From Chara braunii (Eukaryota > Streptophyta > Charophyceae > Charales > Characeae), in assembly GCA_003427395.1 (NCBI GenBank), contig BFEA01000388.1:1450391-1472111 (forward strand): a stretch of 21,721 nucleotides of DNA. The letters are read 5' to 3'. Position numbers and translations under genes: made by a program. Under the pieces are notes generated by a model, which was not told where the DNA came from, did no database searches, and saw only the letters and a program-made list of their open reading frames with translations. Below, in pieces: positions 20,294 to 21,721 of the stretch. Numbering within the stretch: the stretch's first letter is position 1; every line of letters starts with the position of its first letter.

Positions 20294-20763
20294 ATGGCGT
20301 CCGTCCAACGGGGAGCCGTGGTTAGGTTGATGTTGATGATGGGAGTCCTCTTCGTCGTCGCAGTGCTAATTAATCATCGAGTCACGTTTGATAACGCAGA
20401 TTTCAATACGGAGAATGACTCAGCGAGTAGAAGATGGACGTTGAGGAGAAGTGCTGCAGCAGCAGGAGGAGGAGAATGGTCTTACAAAGCGTTGGCCACT
20501 GAACAGGAGGCCATGTGGGACTCTATCGACGCCGTAGCGGAATGGTTATGGCCGGTATCGCTGAAAATGGCGTTACGCGGTCTGAGACCACTGAAGGCTT
20601 GTAGGAGAGCATGTAAGGGGTTCGAAAAGGGAGAGCTGCTGACAGAGCCTAGAGCCCACGAAACCATGTCCGTGAAGAACCTACCGCGAAGCTTCTTCTG
20701 GGGCAACGTCAATGGCGTTAATTACCTCACGCCGATAAGGAACCAGCATATTCCGAAATACTG
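20294..20763 (+). CDS. Cathepsin X/Z-like cysteine protease, first exon
   Basis: ATG 20294 opens 156 codons plus two bases. Residues 8-26 are a hydrophobic segment (LMLMMGVLFVVAVLI), fitting a signal peptide or signal anchor. Residues 129-156 carry the family signature at the pro/mature junction: LPRSFFWGNVNGVNY then IRNQHIPKY, like LPKSWDWRNVDGVNY and RNQHIPQYC of cathepsin X (papain family C1A, a lysosomal carboxypeptidase). A short propeptide with CRRAC and PRAHE also matches; in animal procathepsin X a propeptide Cys covers the active site. The exon ends TG|GTACGT, so the split codon would be the first Cys of CGSCW. Odd points: WDWR is FFWG here, and the N-terminal extension is long. The catalytic Cys, His and Asn exons are not visible, so activity cannot be judged. 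Confidence 0.72.
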
Positions 20764-20767
20764 GTAC

Positions 20768-20770
<3 letters not shown>

Positions 20771-20848
<78 letters not shown>

Positions 20849-20884
20849 CTTTCTGTGTCTCTGTCTGTCTGTCTGTCTGTCTGT
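20771..20884 (+). repeat. (CT)37 followed by a (GTCT)n run
   Basis: (CT)37 spans 20771-20844, then a degenerate stretch and a (TGTC)n run (about 20860-20884). It starts 7 bases into the intron, immediately after the donor site. Confidence 0.95.
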
Positions 20885-21158
20885 ATGTCTGTCTCTTTCT
20901 CCGTCTCTCTCTGTGGCTATGGTCCTTGGCGCACTTTTGTGAAATGGGTTGTATGTCATTGAACGCCACCTTGGCAGAGATCCTATTTTTAGTCCGGAGG
21001 GGGGAGGAGGTGGAAGAGAGAGAGACAGAGGAGGAAGGGACTGGGGGAGGGGGGGGAGAACTCAGCGTTGTTTGAGCAGCCTACAATTGAAGGATAGTTG
21101 TAGGTTTGCCACGTGTCTGCTGAGGCTGCCATCTATTGGCGGGAAGCGACAACTGCTG

Positions 21159-21164
<6 letters not shown>

Positions 21165-21241
<77 letters not shown>

Positions 21242-21248
21242 TGTGTGT
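21165..21248 (+). repeat. (CT)30-(GT)12 compound microsatellite
   Basis: (CT)30 at 21165-21224 passes directly into (GT)12 at 21225-21248. Confidence 0.95.
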
Positions 21249-21374
21249 AGCTCGCTCCATCTCGCACGCATGCACTTACGCACGGGGTTGGCTTACATCA
21301 GCGGTGTCCTGGGCTCGATTGTGGCATGATTTGTAAATTCCGACGGGGGGGGGTTGAGACGGATCCGTCCACCT

Positions 21375-21375
<1 letters not shown>

Positions 21376-21441
<66 letters not shown>
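21376..21441 (+). repeat. (CT)33 microsatellite
   Basis: Uninterrupted CT dinucleotides in the presumed intron, same strand orientation as the other arrays. Confidence 0.95.
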
Positions 21442-21445
<4 letters not shown>

Positions 21446-21690
21446 CTATTTCTCCTGCTCTTTCTTCCTCCCAATTCTGCCTGTCTGTCTACCTGTGTTT
21501 CCCATTTCTCCTCAGTTGGTGGGTGCTCACTGGGAACAAGTGTTTCGACGAACTTGCTGCCAAAGGATGCGAATATTGGTGGGGCAGTGCATGCGCTGTC
21601 TTCCCCTTTGATTCGTCGTCTTCCCTTCTCCCTCCTTACGTCCTTCGCCTCCTCCACCCTCTCTTCTTTTCTTGCTCGACCTCTTTGTTG

Positions 21691-21693
<3 letters not shown>

Positions 21694-21721
<28 letters not shown>
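21694..21721 (+). repeat. (CT)14+ microsatellite cut by the window end
   Basis: Uninterrupted CT dinucleotides reaching the last base; true length unknown. Confidence 0.95.

Larger units (their letters stand above)
20764..21721 (+). other. First intron of the cathepsin-like gene (runs off the window)
   Basis: Begins with the donor GTACGT (20764-20769). An open frame continues past it only into an SL-dipeptide run from (CT)n. The next exon should start with C or T completing Cys, then Gly-Ser-Cys-Trp; I found no such sequence up to 21721. One acceptor-like site with a good pyrimidine tract is at 21514-21515 (TTTCTCCTCAG), but its downstream frame does not resemble the protease. Confidence 0.6.

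Noticed and set aside
20681-20969. Minus-strand frames encoding RE/ER dipeptide runs, and plus-strand SL runs
   Set aside because: They are translations of (CT)n microsatellites. The minus-strand ones lie opposite the protease exon and intron.
21302-21325. Second protease exon after the AG at 21300-21301 (CGGTGTCCTGGGCTC)
   Set aside because: It looks like a damaged CGSCWA coding sequence, but two bases are missing, the pyrimidine tract is poor and a stop follows at once. Probably chance.
21516-21611. Second protease exon after TTTCTCCTCAG
   Set aside because: The acceptor is good and completes a Cys codon, but the following residues (WWVLTGNKC...) do not match the expected GSCWAHG. It could be an alternative exon; not supported.
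1-21721. CRISPR arrays, LTR retrotransposons, rRNA genes
   Set aside because: No regularly spaced repeats with unique spacers, no long terminal repeats or integrase, and no rRNA core sequence seen.

Overview
This is a eukaryotic nuclear window, most likely from the green lineage. Three things support that: LINE retrotransposons of the plant L1 type (two ORFs, APE endonuclease, reverse transcriptase, C-terminal zf-RVT zinc domain, no RNase H seen); intron-bearing coding sequence with a GT donor; and long poly-T, (CT)n, (CA)n and (GTCT)n tracts. A cathepsin X/Z-type protease exon makes a streptophyte or other alga more likely than a flowering plant, as far as I know the family. A charophyte such as Chara is a plausible guess, but the sequence does not prove it.

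Layout. 1-663 is T-rich and noncoding. 664-960 may hold the 3' end of a minus-strand transcript (AATAAA, then an A tract on that strand). 961-2480 is pyrimidine-rich without a credible gene and may be the leader of the first LINE. LINE 1 (about 2480-10052, +) has an ORF1 with zinc knuckle, an ORF2 overlapping it by 14 bases, a structured 3' UTR and a poly-A tail; it is broken by stops and frameshifts. 10238-10372 is a 5'-truncated LINE tail on the minus strand ending in a C24-A35 homopolymer block. LINE 2 (about 10376-17912, +) is a diverged relative, also broken, with ambiguous bases. It is followed at 17913-18290 by a second copy of a repeat that also lies in front of its own ORF1.

18291-19646 is noncoding and carries a long imperfect inverted repeat at its end. 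19647-20293 looks like a promoter and leader: short direct repeats, CT/CA tracts, three G-boxes exactly 10 bases apart, and a 17-base tandem repeat. 20294-20763 is the first exon of a cathepsin X/Z-like cysteine protease. Its donor site splits the codon where the first Cys of the active-site motif is expected. The remaining 958 bases are read as intron, packed with four (CT)n arrays.

The most interesting structure is a two-stem RNA fold shared by the 3' ends of all three LINE tails, with base changes that keep the stems paired.
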